DNA of 64,000 nt from Alnus glutinosa (GCF_958979055.1 NC_084888.1:37591804-37655803), one strand, 5' to 3'. Positions 52,092-64,000 are shown, counted from the first letter of the stretch. A program made the numbers and translations. Notes: generated from the letters alone by a model not told the origin.

Positions 52092-53831
52092 ATGGAGGTT
52101 CAAACACCACCGCCACCACCTTCACAGCGCTCAAAGCTAAAGCCACTGACCAGGCTCAACAATCATGTGGGCAACAGCTGGGTGGGCAAGCGCTTCAAGC
52201 TATCCGAGCGCAACACCACCTTCACTACCGAGCTCCGAGCCGGCACCGCCACATTCCTGACCATGGCCTACATCCTCGCCGTTAACGCCTCCATCCTCAC
52301 CGACTCCGGCGGAACCTGCTCCGTCTCAGACTGCGTTCCTCTCTGCTCCGATTCCTCGGTCTCAATCTCCAACTGCTCCGGCTCCAACCTCCGGGTCATC
52401 CAGCCCGACGAGTCCTGCAAGTTCAACCCGGTCAATCCGGGCTATGAGACCTGCCTCGAGAGAATACGCAAGGACCTGATAGTAGCCACCGTGGCCTCAT
52501 CTCTCATCGGCTGCGTGATAATGGGTGCCTTTGCGAACCTTCCTCTGGCCTTGGCTCCTGGTATGGGTACCAACGCCTATTTTGCCTACACCGTCGTCGG
52601 CTTTCACGGGTCGGGTAGTGTCTCCTACCAGAGCGCCTTAGCTGCCGTGTTCATCGAAGGCCTAATCTTCTTGGCCATTTCCGCAGTTGGGTTTCGTGCC
52701 AAACTCGCCAAACTCGTCCCCAAACCCGTCCGAATCAGCTCCTCCGCCGGTATCGGTCTCTTCTTAGCCTTTATCGGTTTACAGAACAACGAAGGAATCG
52801 GGTTGATCGGGTACAGTTCGTCGACCCTGGTGACACTCGGAGCCTGCCCCGTTGGCTCTCGGGCATCGCTAGCCCCTGTCATAACCGCTGCTAATGGAAC
52901 CGTCAGTTTGCTCCCGGGCGGCACAGTCTCGGGAGGTATTTACTGCCTCCGAGACACCATGGAAAGCCCGACATTTTGGCTCGGTATCGTCGGTTTCGTA
53001 ATTATCGCTTACTGCCTGGTGAAAGACGTCAAGGGTGCTATGATTTTCGGCATAATATTTGTAACGGCCATTTCGTGGTTCCGTAACACCAAGGTAACGG
53101 CGTTTCCCGATACCGATACCGGCAACACGGCGTACCAGTATTTCAAGAAGGTAGTTGATGTGCATGCGATAAAGAGTACAGCAGGGGCATTGAGCTTTAA
53201 GAATATCGGTAAAGGTTCCTTCTGGCAAGCCTTGATCACGTTTCTATACGTTGACATACTCGATACGACCGGCACGCTGTATTCGATGGCTAGGTTCGCC
53301 GGCTTCGTTGACCAAAACGGAGACTTCGAGGGGCAATACTTCGCTTTCATGTCGGACGCCACGTCAATTGTGGTGGGGTCGTTGCTGGGCACGTCGCCAG
53401 TGACGGCGTTCATCGAATCGTCAACGGGGATCAGGGAAGGCGGACGGACTGGGCTGACGGCGCTAACGGTGGCGGGATACTTCTTCTTGGCGTTTTTCTT
53501 CACGCCGCTACTGGCGTCGATTCCAGCGTGGGCTGTGGGCCCGCCGTTGATATTGGTGGGCGTGATGATGATGAGATCGGTGGTGGAGATCGACTGGAAC
53601 GACATGCGGCAGGCGATCCCAGCCTTTACGACGATGATTTTGATGCCTCTGACTTATTCAATTGCGTATGGGCTGATTGGTGGGATTGGCACCTACATCG
53701 TTTTGCACCTATGGGATTGGGGGCATGAGCTTTTGGTGAAACTTGGAATAGTAAAAGGGGTGGTGATCAGCGCGAGCGGTGAAGTCAATGAGGCGCATCA
53801 TGGTAGTAATGGAAAAGCACTTGAAGTCTAG
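52092..53831 (+). CDS. AZG1: Adenine/guanine permease AZG1-like (NCS2/AzgA family)
   Basis: Plasma-membrane proton-coupled purine importer; Arabidopsis AZG1 moves adenine, guanine and also cytokinin bases. One uninterrupted frame. The ATG at 52092 (GGTGATGGAG, purine at -3) is preferred over 52086 and gives 579 residues, the length of Arabidopsis AZG1 as I recall it. A Pro-rich N-terminus leads into [36 protein letters not shown], then about 12 hydrophobic helices. Family landmarks include [53 protein letters not shown] and [19 protein letters not shown] Cys/Ser-rich loop ([20 protein letters not shown]) lies after helix 1. It is intronless and far more GC-rich than its surroundings. The stop is TAG at 53829-53831. 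Confidence 0.95.
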   Translation: MEVQTPPPPPSQRSKLKPLTRLNNHVGNSWVGKRFKLSERNTTFTTELRAGTATFLTMAYILAVNASILTDSGGTCSVSDCVPLCSDSSVSISNCSGSNLRVIQPDESCKFNPVNPGYETCLERIRKDLIVATVASSLIGCVIMGAFANLPLALAPGMGTNAYFAYTVVGFHGSGSVSYQSALAAVFIEGLIFLAISAVGFRAKLAKLVPKPVRISSSAGIGLFLAFIGLQNNEGIGLIGYSSSTLVTLGACPVGSRASLAPVITAANGTVSLLPGGTVSGGIYCLRDTMESPTFWLGIVGFVIIAYCLVKDVKGAMIFGIIFVTAISWFRNTKVTAFPDTDTGNTAYQYFKKVVDVHAIKSTAGALSFKNIGKGSFWQALITFLYVDILDTTGTLYSMARFAGFVDQNGDFEGQYFAFMSDATSIVVGSLLGTSPVTAFIESSTGIREGGRTGLTALTVAGYFFLAFFFTPLLASIPAWAVGPPLILVGVMMMRSVVEIDWNDMRQAIPAFTTMILMPLTYSIAYGLIGGIGTYIVLHLWDWGHELLVKLGIVKGVVISASGEVNEAHHGSNGKALEV

Positions 53832-56183
53832 GATTGTGACTTTGGAATATATATATATATAGTACGTGTCTTTTTTCTTTTTTTTTTTTCTCATTTTTTT
53901 AAAGAAATTTCTATTCTTCATTGTTGTCGTACGTAGGAAATTAATTTGGAAGAAATGGATTCATTGATAATACGCCCGCAGAATATGTAAATAAATATCA
54001 AATATGGCTTTCGGTGCTTCTTTATAGTTTCCCAATATTTTTACTTTTTGACATCTTTTGCAACAATTTGATTTTAAATTTGATATATTAATTAACGATA
54101 GAAAAGTTGGCCAGCCTTGGACTCTTGGTTTTTAATTTTGTTTTATTTATGTACTTGCATCACATTTTTATAATTCCATTACGTGTATGTTGATTGAGAT
54201 TATCACGTCAGCGATCGATCAATGGTTAAGATTTTTCTTCATATACGTATTTGCAGAAAATATCAAGAAGGCGCACATAGATATTTTGATACATATTTGA
54301 CAATGACAAATATTATGAATGAAAAATCAAGGATGTAGTAGATCTTTATTTTTCGCTGGTCGCTTTCTCTTCAAAATAATGGTATGTAGGAAGTGAGCCA
54401 AGATTTTTCCCTGCTTTTGTTAGGTACTTTGTCCCCTAGTCAAGATGAGTTTTCAATCTCTTTGTATAATTATTGTATTTTAGTGGGGAAGAACTTTTAA
54501 TCCCAGCCTGAATTTGTCTGACCATATTCATTGATTTATATCTTCTTTTTTTGTACAATTTCTTCCTCAAGTGCTTCTGGCCTTTTATTTTATACTACAG
54601 ATAAAACAAAAAAAAAAAAAAAAAAAAAACAATTAATTAATCAGGTAAGCAATTGAGAAAGGCCTCCAAGCATCGATCTAACAAAGAATTACAGTCAATC
54701 CTGATCGATCATAATGGATATGGGAGTGCAATAATTAAGTACACTTGTTTGAGCACAAAGATCGTATCAAAGAAGCTAGGCAGCTAGTGTTTAGTGGGGG
54801 AATTAAGTTTAGCCAATTGCACATTGAAACATGTTAACACGTACGTAAGGAGAGAACATAAACTTTGCAAGAAGCTTGGGTGGCTTCCTCATATTTGCCA
54901 CGTACAACTTTCGGACATGAATGATTATTCTGTTTGCTTTGCTAGATGATAACATTTTAATTAATTGGCGAGACCTAGAAAGAAAAAGGAAAAAGGAATT
55001 GAAGTTGGGTGAGACTGTGAGAGAACAAATTCTTGCCTGCTGTTGATCGGACAAGAAACATGCTGCATGTGTCATTTGATGGAACAGAGCTTCTTTTTAA
55101 TTAAAAAAAAAAAAAAAAAAAAAAATCCACCATAGGCAACTTAAACATGGTGCACGTGTCATATTTTTATGCATGAATAGGAGAGATCTTAATAATAAGA
55201 CTAATATTATATATAATACCAATTTTCTACCATTATTTCATTATTTTGACGTGACATTATCAATTCACTATTTATTTTGTTTTCTTTTAACAAGAGTTAA
55301 TCTAAGAGTGGATTGACAATATCGTATCATATCAACATAGTGAAATAGTAGGGTGGTATATAGCAATATTCTAATAATAACGAAACATGTATTCAGGTTA
55401 TGTCATAGAAGTGAAAATTTGTGTTAATGTTTAAGGTTCAGATTATGTCGATGCATGTGTATAAACTATATAGTTTAATCATAACCTGACCCATAATTAA
55501 ATAGGTTAAACCCTCAACCTTAACCTACTAATTTTGCGTTGGGTTCACAGGTTGTATAAAAAATTACCAGTCCTAAATGTCACGTGTCGAGTTCGGGCTG
55601 TGTCAAAGCATGGGTATACTACTATATAAGTCAACCCTAAGCTAACTTATTTAATAAAACGGGTCATACCCCTTAACACTGACCCACTAATTTTATAGAG
55701 GATTCATGTGAAAAATTGTCAACCTCAAGGTTTTGATCACAATGTAACATCACAATTAGATGAAATTGGACAGGGATTCCTTACAATTAGTTGCCCGAAT
55801 TGCAACAAATTCGGCCGGTCAATTAAAAGAAGTCCTGATGAAACCTACTAACGCGAATAGATGAGCCCATCAGAACCCTCCCTTTTACATGAATCAAACC
55901 GACCCAATGGAAATATGGGACATGAAATCTAAAATTTTTGATATAATTTGCGAAGATCCACTGCTAGTGTTTCTCTTTGTAGTAGGTTGTATCATGGATG
56001 CGACCCAAACGGCCTAAAAGGTTCCTCCGCTCACTGTTTTGGCCCAACAACTTGACGCTGGTCTAACCCAAGGGGCCTAAAAGGTTCCTCTTTTACATAA
56101 AATCTAAACCAGGAAGGCACCCAATCTCCAGGGTCGAAGAAACAACGTTCAGAGCTAGCTTAGAAGACGAGGTGTAAACTACA
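53832..56183. other. Intergenic region between AZG1 and LSF2
   Basis: AZG1 3' UTR, AT-rich DNA with A runs (54608-54629, 55104-55125) and the best-preserved copy of the dispersed repeat family at about 55385-55735. About 55980-56090 contains a short direct repeat, GGCCTAAAAGGTTCCTC, twice. The LSF2 leader is at the right end. No gene was recognised. Confidence 0.55.
55385..55735. repeat. Dispersed repeat family, copy 2
   Basis: It contains AACCCTCAACCTTAACCTAC, TTTTGCGTTGGGTTCACAGG, TTGTATAAAAAATTACCAGTC, CGAGTTCGGGCTGTGTCAAAG and GTCAACCCTAAGCTAACTTA, in the same order as the copy in the WEB intron at about 25515-25755. A second partial unit (CGGGTCATACCCCTTAACACT, ACCCACTAATTTTATAGAGG) follows directly. 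Confidence 0.5.
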
Positions 56184-58620
56184 ATGGGAAGTGTCAGTAA
56201 CGGTTGGTTTTGTTCTCCATCAGTCCTCATAGCTCCTATTGAGAACAAGAGGATGTGCAATTTTGCAGTGTCCATTTCGAAGAATGCCTTGAAATCGAGC
56301 AAGATTTGTTGCAAGCTACCTGGGACTGAGAGTAGTGGGATTGAGCAGAACCCCACAAGCCGTAGACCCAACAGTTCCGGGACCAAGATAGAAGATTACA
56401 ACGTTGCGATGAAGAGGATGATGAGGAACCCTTATGAGTATCACCATGATCTTGGTCAGCTCTCTTCTACTCCATACTCCCTAGTATATCTTCTGAATAA
56501 GTCATATCTTATTGCCATTCAGGATTTTGGTCCACCTATATGAGTGGACTTCTCTTTTTTCAATGGTATGTTACGTGGATAGTGGCCTGGTGGTTTGATC
56601 TATTATAGCAGACTGGGTTATGGGATTTTGTTCATATTGTTTATTTTCATCGGCTATTTGTAAAGGTGTTTGATTCCTGTCTTTTTTAGTAATCCAATTC
56701 GAATCTGCATTACTGAAAATCTTTTTCTTGTTTCCTTTTCCCCTTTTCGGATCTTCTGTATACTTTTGAAGTTTTGATCTTAACTTGAGTCATATAATAT
56801 GATTGAGCCTTTAGATAACGATGCCTTTTAGAGAAGTGAATAAAAATAATGGGTGTTAATTTACTTCTTTTTTTCCCCGTTTTTTTAAAAAAAGAAAAGC
56901 TTTGTTCACCAATGGAAAATGCAGGAGATGCTAGAAGAGCAACTGCTTTAAGTACTTGTCAAGCCAGTTTTACAGGATAATGTATTTTTATTCACCTATG
57001 AAAAAAGTTTGGAAAAAGGTGCCAATGAAAAAGTACTGCATTAAGCCATCCTCGTTGTTTTCTTTTTTTTCCTTGTTTAACAAAGAATTAATTCTTCTTT
57101 TTCTTTTTCTTTCTTTTGAGAAAAAGGGTTTTGACTGTTTGAACAACTTATGATAGGATCATCTTTATTCATATATAAAGTAATCGTATATGTCTCAGCA
57201 AGCATAGCCATTTTGCTGGAGTTTGTTGATAGAAGAGATTCTTGGGATCTATTTATGGGAGCTACCTGTACAAGGATTTGGGGTGAAAAGGAAAGAAGTT
57301 TGAATTGTGGGATTTGGATTATGCCTTGCATATATATAATAGGTCATGTGGATAGATTATTCAAATTAACATTTCAAACAAAGAAAGGAAGTGCCACATT
57401 ATTTATTCAGGCTTCCTCACTGATTTATGTGCAGGCATGAACTATACTCTGATAACTGATAATCTCATAGTGGGTTCCCAGCCTCAGAAACCTGAAGATA
57501 TAGATCACCTAAAAAAGGAAGAGAATGTGGCATATATTCTGAACTTGCAGCAGGACAAGGACGTTGAATATTGGGGAATTGACTTGCAATCGATAATAGA
57601 AAGATGTCGAGAAGTTGGAATCCGTCACATGAGGAGGCCTGTGAGTAAAACTTTTCTTGTAGCACTACTATTTAACATATAATAGAACCAATTTATTTTG
57701 GTATAACCTGTAGAAGGTCCCACTTTGCTGACTAACATGATTTCCTATTATTTCTTGATCGACTTCGATGTGTGATGATTAGTTTCTACTTTCCATCAAC
57801 AAATTCTATGCACTAGATGTACTGTGAATATAAAGTTTGGAGAAAAATTGTGCTTGAAACTGGAAAATCTTTGAGACGAATGGTTTGTTAGGTTTTTCAA
57901 GTATAAGCTGAAATAAATATATTGATTAATTAATCACATTGAGAGATTTCGGGTGCTTTTGGGTATTTGCCTTACAGTATTTTTCTATGAATTGTAGGCA
58001 AGAGATTTTGATCCAGATTCGTTGCGAAGTGGATTACCTAAAGCTGTTTCATCATTGGAATGGGCCATTTTCGAGGGAAAAGGAAAAGTTTATGTGCACT
58101 GCACAGCTGGATTAGGAAGGGCCCCGGCTGTTGCAATTGCTTACATGTTCTGGTTCTGTGGCATGAATGTGAGTCTTTAACTCTTTTGTATGAAAAAAAA
58201 TCTATGCATAATCTCTATATCCATTCCTTTACATTTTTTGGAAAATGCAGCAATTTCTAAACTTTTGGCTACTTGGCATTGGGACGGGTTAAGTTTGAAC
58301 GGTTGCATAAACTGCTTTGAATTTTGAAGCATGAAACCCAGTTACTGAAATGTTTCACTGTTCTTGATAAACTATTCGAAATTCGCAACATTCTTTGATT
58401 TGTGGTTATGTGACAGCTGAATAAAGCATATGATACACTAACTTCAAAGAGACCTTGTGGACCCAATAGAAGTGCAATACGTGGAGCTACTTATGATCTG
58501 GCTAAGAATGATCCATGGAAAGAGCCCTTTGATAACCTTCCGGAATATGCGTTTGAGGGTATAGCAGATTGGGAGAGAAATTTGATACAAGACCGTGTTC
58601 GTTCCCTCCGTGGAAGTTGA
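56184..58620 (+). CDS. LSF2: Phosphoglucan phosphatase LSF2 (LIKE SEX FOUR 2), plastid
   Basis: Dual-specificity-type phosphatase that removes C3 phosphate from starch glucans during transitory starch breakdown. Four exons (56184-56454, 57435-57640, 57998-58168, 58417-58620) join in phase to 283 residues, matching Arabidopsis LSF2 (282). The N-terminal exon is a transit peptide ending in MKRMMRNPYEYHHDLG. The DSP domain starts MNYTLITDNLIVGSQPQKPE, with INLQQDKD-type strand LNLQQDKDVEYWGIDL, then ARDFDPDSL supplying the acid Asp, and the P-loop VHCTAGLGRAPAVAIAYM with catalytic Cys194 and Arg200. The C-terminal LSF2/SEX4-type extension (RSAIRGATYDLAKNDPW) is present. As in LSF2 and unlike SEX4, there is no carbohydrate-binding module. 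A probable 3' UTR intron follows the stop. Confidence 0.95.
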
Positions 58621-61197
58621 GCACCTAGGTAAGTTTTCCTTCTTTTGAAATTCAATTTGCTCTCAGCCTAATCTGAAATTTAGTTAATTTGCTAGGCCTT
58701 GGACCTCGGATATTGAACATACTTCATGGATGTCCACATACCCTGTAAATCATGCAAACTGTTAGGTAACAGTGTTCAGCAAAGTGTTAGTAATGGATGA
58801 GGAGTCTTCCAGGCAAGCAAGCAACGGCCAACATCAATTAGGATTCTAAAGTAAGGATGAACAGTAGCAAATAAGGGGATATAATCCTCATCAGTATCAG
58901 TATTAGAATGTTATCAAATTATCTATTAAGATGATTATCATTATTATTATTTAAGATTAAGTATAGTAGTAGTTGATCTTTATCTTGGAGACATTGCAAG
59001 GCTATTTAGCCGGTTGCATGAAGAAATAAAGGATAAGAGAATTATTCTACAAACTCTTATCAGTTTGCTTGGGAGGCTAAAGGTACCTCGAATCACCCTA
59101 CCATTCTTATTTTCCATTCAATTCACGACCACCATAGGACATATTAGGAAGAAGACCCTGCTTCCCTGTCAGTCCAACGTCCCTCAACACCCTCCCAAAC
59201 ACAGGTCCGTAACACAAACCTCCTAATTTAATTCCAGAGACTCACGCAAAACTCCTAGTTTAATTCCAGATGGACTTTCTCAAATCTGAAGCATGACTGA
59301 CCTGCACACGACCCAGTTGGCCAGTTGTCAAGGCCAATATTTAGGTTAATAATTCCAGATGGGATACCTTTCTGAACTCCCTTAGCCTAGTCTTAGAATC
59401 TTTTGGAATGTGCATCATTGCTGGACCTTATATATGGCAACGACAGTATATCTTGGCCATAACAAGTACAAAAACAATGTAAAGAGTATTGTGTCTCTAC
59501 ACTGTTACGATTCATTGCATAATCTTGAGAAAGAAATGTTTTTCTACTTTTCATCTTTTGAGTTAGCTGAGCCATCTTTCTACCGGATGCCAAGCCAAAT
59601 GTAGCAGCTATTTCCATTCAAAAAACTTAGTCATGCGCTTGGCATACAATTTCCAACCACATGGGTTGATATTTTTGTAACCATTTTCATGCAGGTATAC
59701 ATGTCATTAGAAATTCCAGACATTTCAACGATTATGTCATTATGAGCCACCGAGCTGGTAGCAACTTCATGGCTGTGCTCAGAGCTGGGGGCCTGTCAAC
59801 CATGATTTACCATTCTTCTTGGAAAAGAACTTAGAATTTAGCTTCGAATTTGTATATATGATTCAAAACTATTATATCTGTAAGTAGCAAATAAATCTGT
59901 GCTCCAGAGATGGCACAGAAGCTGTAGGTTTTGTTGTGGAAGCATTTTCAGTTAAATGAGATTTTATCATCAGACCGGCAATCATGGCACCTAAATCTGT
60001 GAACCTCAACGGTTTGATGCTTTGCTATAATGAGTTCAACTGGAATACATTGCATTGTTTCTTGAAAAGCTTATATAGAGTTCAATATTGTTTGGGAATT
60101 GACAACCTTGTAAAGATTATACACCATGTTAATGTGAAACTAAACTTGGTGAACTTATCAATAGGTCATTAGTGTTGATTAAACAGGTATCCCCCAATCA
60201 CCGGTTTTATTTTTTGACAAAATTTCGTTGTATTAAAGCACAAGTCGACTTACAAAAAGAAAAAGAAAAAAACAGAAGTCGATCCATCAATAGAGTGGGT
60301 TAGATGGTGCAAATCAGCAACTCTGTTTCCTTCCTCCCCCTTTCTCTTTCCCTTAGGTTCTCGTCATGAGCTCTGAAGCTCCCCTCTCGGCCACAGGGGA
60401 AGACATTTCAGGGCAGCTTTATGTGGTCCTGAGAGTGCCAATGAACGAACGACCATCACTATTACTAGATTAAAAAAAAAAAAAAAAAGATAGAGAAAAA
60501 AAAAAGAAAAAGTGTCGGGACTAGAAATATTGATATTTGCAGCCTATCTTCTGCAACCAACATACGTTTTATCTTTACAAAATTTAGGAAGTCGAGGCTG
60601 TCTGGTGCTTGGAAAGCTGTGCTTGGAGGCGTCCTAAATGGAAAGCTGTGACTATCCACAATAAACAGACCTGGTGTAGTTCAAACGAAGTAGCATAGCA
60701 TCACAATTCTTGGTGAAATAAAAAATCACGAATGAAGCAAATACATTACATGTTAAGAGTCCGATTGGCCCTGCGATTTCCTAGGCCAGAAACGCGTTTT
60801 TAAAGCAATCGCAAAAAGTATTTTGTTTGGGATTGCGTTTTTAAAGAGTGACAGTTTGAGAACGTTGATAAAATTACGTTTCAAATCGCAGACAAGAGAA
60901 TGCGTTTTAAAAAAACACTATTATAAAGGACAAACTATAAGTTTACCAAACGCTTAATTGCATTTCAAAAATTGTATCTTTAAATCGCACGTTTTAAAAC
61001 CGTAAAACCAAATGAATCCTAAGAGTGCTAGACGAGCCAAATATAGGGAGTGACACCATAGTAAGGACAAAAACAAGGTTCAAAGCAGTGACTGCAGATC
61101 TCTTGTATCAATAACCAACGAATCAGAGTTTGTTTTATCCAAACCAAAAGGCAAAGAGGAACACAAAAGAAAAAAGGGAAGTCATATATATACATAC
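58621..61197. other. LSF2 3' UTR and intergenic region, converging with minus-strand gene
   Basis: CTAG|GTAAGT at 58628/58629, eight bases past the LSF2 stop, and TCATGCAG at 59687-59694 look like a 3' UTR intron; the UTR would then run on from 59695. After that the DNA is AT-rich with A runs (60472-60488) and a hAT-like MITE (60761-61019). Between 61020 and 61197 lie the possible 3' end of the TLC-like gene and its last visible intron. No other gene was recognised. Confidence 0.5.
60761..61019. mobile_element. hAT-like MITE with 7-8-bp target duplication
   Basis: TAAGAGT flanks the element at 60754-60760 and 61020-61026. The termini CCGATTGGCCCTGCGATTT and the complement of the right end (GGATTCATTTGGTTTTACGG then GTGCGATTTAAA) are loosely inverted. 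Internal phrases such as ACGCGTTTTTAAAGC and TTTAAAACCG recur. About 259 bp and non-coding. Confidence 0.5.
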
Positions 61198-62935
61198 GGG
61201 TAGGGCATAGATTGAGACAGTGGATATTCTGCCATTGAGAGTGCTGAAAAGTAGCGTGTACATTCCTGCTGCTGTAGCATCTCCAAGTCTTTGAATGAAC
61301 ACATCTATGCATACCTGCAGTAGCATGAACTATCAGAGAATTTTTTTCATAAGTTTTGGGATTAACCTTATTTCTGTGTAGTACCTAAATATTGCAGTAG
61401 AAAACAACCAATGAAACATTCTGTGTGAGTGCATGCACATGCTTGTATATATATTGCTTAAGATCAAAGTCTTATCTCAACTCCTGTGCACACTTAGTTG
61501 CAAAATAGGCCATTCCCCACCTAGTGTTTGAAAGCATTCCCACTTATTATGTTTTTATTTCTTCTTTAAGGATCAAGAGTGGAAAAGATCCTCATCGGTA
61601 TTCATTTTCCCCTCTCCCCATATTCAATAGAAGAAAAAAAAAAGTCTAATCTCAACTTGAGGTAATTCCAAAATTAATTTCAAGAGTTCGAAATTTGAAC
61701 ATTCATAACCAGCTGCAACTGCATTTCTGTGCAAAAATAAATTCCGGAGAAAAGGGAGTCATGCCTTAGCTTTGTATTTCTCATCCTGTGAGACAACAGT
61801 AAATAGGAGTTCTCTTCCAGGCCTGGTCACAACATAAGTAACAACCTGCACAGTTTTAAAGTTGAAAACTATAAAACCCACTTCACAATCTTATATTGAC
61901 CTTCAACTTCAGCTGTCTTTCTTCCTGAACCCAACAGAATTCCACTTTGCAAAGGTACGTGGAAAGTAAATTTAATCATCAATAAAACAAAAGGATGCCT
62001 GCATGATGAGCAAAACATGGTCTTAGAAGAATGACTCAGAACTGGCATTTAAAGGAGACAAACCTTTCGCAAGGTCTCAGAAACAGCAACGACTACCCAT
62101 GTTGGCCAAACAGCAATAGCAACCAAATTCGAGAAGGCCACAAATGGAGCAGAGCAAATAGCTGTAGTAACCCCAGCAACAGTAAGAATTCGCCCCTGTA
62201 CTTGACAAGTAAAAGCAAGGTTTATCAATGAAAACCTTGATTATGCTTAAATATTCAATGAAAAAGACCAACTTAATTATGCTTATAATCACTACAAAAT
62301 TTGCTAAGGAAGTGGATACATGAAACTACAAGGTTTCCAAGTATGTTGCCCACCTGCCAAGGTTAAAAAGTCTTGGACTAAAGTCTTGATCCAAAACTAA
62401 CAGCAGGGACTCAACAATGCATTAACCCAGAAGAATTCGAAATAGCAGCAGAATAAAGGCGCCATCTAGATTTTACCATACACCCCTGGTCCACCCCTCC
62501 ATACCAAAAGAAAAAGGCTATAAAAGAACAGTAAAGGAGAGGAAATGTGCCATTTGGGAGGTCTATGGCATATACATGTACTTTCTTCAGGCCTTAAATG
62601 AGCTACAATTTTTTTCGGGTACTTAAAAAATGCCTATTAGTTTCATGATTAGAGCCTGTAAACCTCAGAATCAGCTGCAAGCATGAAACTAACTTTGAGA
62701 CATACAGTCTAAAGGAGTCAAGGATCTACACTCTCTAGACAGTATTTCTCATTTTCTTTGTTGTAACAACATGATATAACATCAATCAGACTGCAAAAAC
62801 TCGATCTTTGACATAGCATACCGTCAAGGTAAGTTGTCCAGCAAGGATAAAAACAGCAATGAAGCTATTTATCTGGGCAAACAATCTTCTTCTGCCAACA
62901 GAGCTTGTAACAGTTGCGGCAATTACAGTCACTTT
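61198..62935 (-). CDS. TLC-type (nucleotide transporter-like) membrane protein, 3' part
   Basis: Probable member of the TLC ATP/ADP transporter family of the MFS fold; substrate and location are unknown. Four minus-strand exons in phase 0 (62935-62822, 62195-62064, 61845-61765, 61314-61198) encode 148 residues. In order: KVTVIAATVTSSVGRRRLFA and a hydrophobic helix FIAVFILAGQLTLT; GRILTVAGVTTAICSAPF and LVAIAVWPTWVVVAVSETLR; VVTYVVTRPGRELLFTVVSQ with DEKYKAK; and VCIDVFIQRLGDATAAGMY. The TRPGRELLFTV...YKAK-CIDV segment resembles RPAREALFTV...YKAK-FIDT of bacterial TLC proteins. Exons upstream lie beyond or near the right edge. The C-terminus is unresolved: reading on from the last exon stops at about 61135. 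The third junction uses a GC donor. Confidence 0.7.
61763..61764 (-). other. Probable GC splice donor in TLC-like gene
   Basis: On the minus strand the exon ends ...GCTAAG at 61765 and is followed by GCATGA, not GT. The next exon begins GTATGCATAGAT after a clear CTGCAG acceptor. The protein continuity YKAK-VCID supports this junction, and no nearby GT keeps the frame. Confidence 0.6.
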
Positions 62936-64000
62936 CTGCAGTAGCAGAAAAAGCAAACTTCAGCTTAAAGAAGATACAAATTCGATTAATAACCCACAGG
63001 AACAATAATGATTGATGAAACTAAGCACATCAAACTAACTCAACCAAGCCATAATTCCTGAGTACAAATTAAGCACTGCAAATAAAACCTCTGATATGCA
63101 CAGAAGGTTTCATGCAGATGAACTTCTACATATAGTGTGGGTTGCTTGTGCATAAAATGTCTAAAGTGAATTAAAAAAAAAAAAAAAACCCTTCTATTGA
63201 AGAGATATACTACAATACATGCTAGATTTTATTATTTTTGGGAATGAATACCAATTATAAAGGATAAATACAAGGAACTTAAGCTTTATTGATTAATATA
63301 AATGGAAATGAGGAGATCAATCTGTGTGGTCCCTAAAAGAATGAGAAGATACAAAGTTGGCTTTAATAGAATTACATGAATAAGCTATTTCTTTAGCAAT
63401 CCTTTCCCTTTCCTCATTCTTCCTGAGAACTGGAGGGAGATAAACAAGACAAAATAAAAATATTATTGTACTTAGGCTTCATAAGCACATGCATGATGAT
63501 AAGTCTTGAATTATTTTATTCAAGACCCCTTAATTTACATTTGTTATGCCTAGTTTGTGTTGTAAATATAATATTTTGTTGTGTTTTAGTGTTTTGTATT
63601 ATTTTCAGTTAGTTGAAATCTAGTTCAAAACACTTGAATTAGACTTGAAAATACATCAATGGTATTTTGGTCATTTCCAAAGTTCGAGGCTGATCCTGAA
63701 AAGATGAAAAATTGATCAAGGCAAATCGATTGATCGATTATTTCTTCAGTAAAGAAATCGATCGATCGCATCATCAGTCGAAGAAAATTGATCGATCCAA
63801 AGTCGATCGATCGATTATTTATGCAGTCGCGAAGTCAATCGATTGAACCTGGATATTTTCCGAGAAAATCTTAGGATGTTGACATGCTTTGTGTGGATGA
63901 AATTAATCCAATTTGGGCGGTTCACAGAGGATGTCGATACTATTTTGTGCGGCCAAAAATTGTTCTTTGATGTCCCATTTGTAAATTAAATCTCTATATA
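62936..64000. other. Upstream intron/flank of TLC-like gene with ATCGATCG-rich repeat
   Basis: No further exon of the minus-strand gene was recognised, so this is likely intron. From about 63541 the sequence looks like a different insertion (TGTTATGCCTAGTTTGTG...). Between 63720 and 63850 it has clustered ATCGATCGATCG-type palindromes with AAATCGATTGATCGATTA and AGTCGATCGATCGATTAT. The end of that insertion is outside the window. Confidence 0.45.
63720..63850. repeat. Clustered GATCGATCGATT repeats
   Basis: Four or more irregularly spaced copies of ATCGATCGATT-like strings in either orientation, separated by TTTCTTCAGTAAAGAA-like and GCAGTCGCGAAGTCAAT-like spacers. This suggests a repeat-element terminus or a short satellite. 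The family is not known to me. Confidence 0.6.

Noticed and set aside
52625-53605. Long minus-strand frames inside AZG1
   Set aside because: GC-rich coding sequence readily gives long antisense frames; the plus-strand protein is clearly real.

Overview
The window is nuclear DNA from a dicot plant, most likely a woody rosid. It is AT-rich and full of homopolymer runs. It carries multi-exon genes with GT-AG (and two probable GC-AG) introns, plastid-targeted housekeeping enzymes, and many small DNA transposons and SINEs. I see no bacterial, organellar or CRISPR content. Exon models below come from reading splice sites and frames by eye, and most are supported by phase agreement across every junction.

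Layout from left to right. A class III peroxidase of the PRX52/PRX4 type is cut by the left edge (1-1394, +), with a SINE in one intron. After about 6 kb of intergenic DNA comes the right end of a CACTA-type transposon (about 7.2-8.0 kb). Next is an LBD15-like LOB-domain transcription factor (9100-10136, -). A small serine-rich plant protein of the DUF688 type lies at 16843-17427 (-). The 17.4-24.3 kb interval is rich in MITEs and Mutator-like elements. A WEB-family coiled-coil protein (24294-27491, +) is followed by an HMG-box protein with a possible N-terminal zinc site (30995-33217, +). Two plastid biosynthetic enzymes then lie in tandem: a PYRP2-like riboflavin-pathway phosphatase (36880-41355, +) and uroporphyrinogen decarboxylase (42671-46651, +). 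After another gene-poor stretch come an intronless AZG1-like purine permease (52092-53831, +), the plastid phosphoglucan phosphatase LSF2 (56184-58620, +) and the 3' part of a TLC-type nucleotide-transporter-like membrane protein (61198-62935, -, running off the right edge).

The genes do not form an operon or a biosynthetic cluster. Themes recur: cell-wall and vascular development (peroxidase, LBD15-like), plastid metabolism (PYRP2, UROD, LSF2, WEB) and nucleobase or nucleotide transport (AZG1, TLC-like). This looks like ordinary plant gene order.

The least expected observations are structural. They are several MITE families with two or more local members, including two inserted in introns of essential plastid genes; one of these has a perfect 10-bp target-site duplication. 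There are also two probable GC-AG introns, a Cys/His cluster ahead of an HMG box, a HAD phosphatase with Ser at the usual nucleophile position, and a 34-bp perfect palindrome. I found no convincing undescribed multi-gene system.
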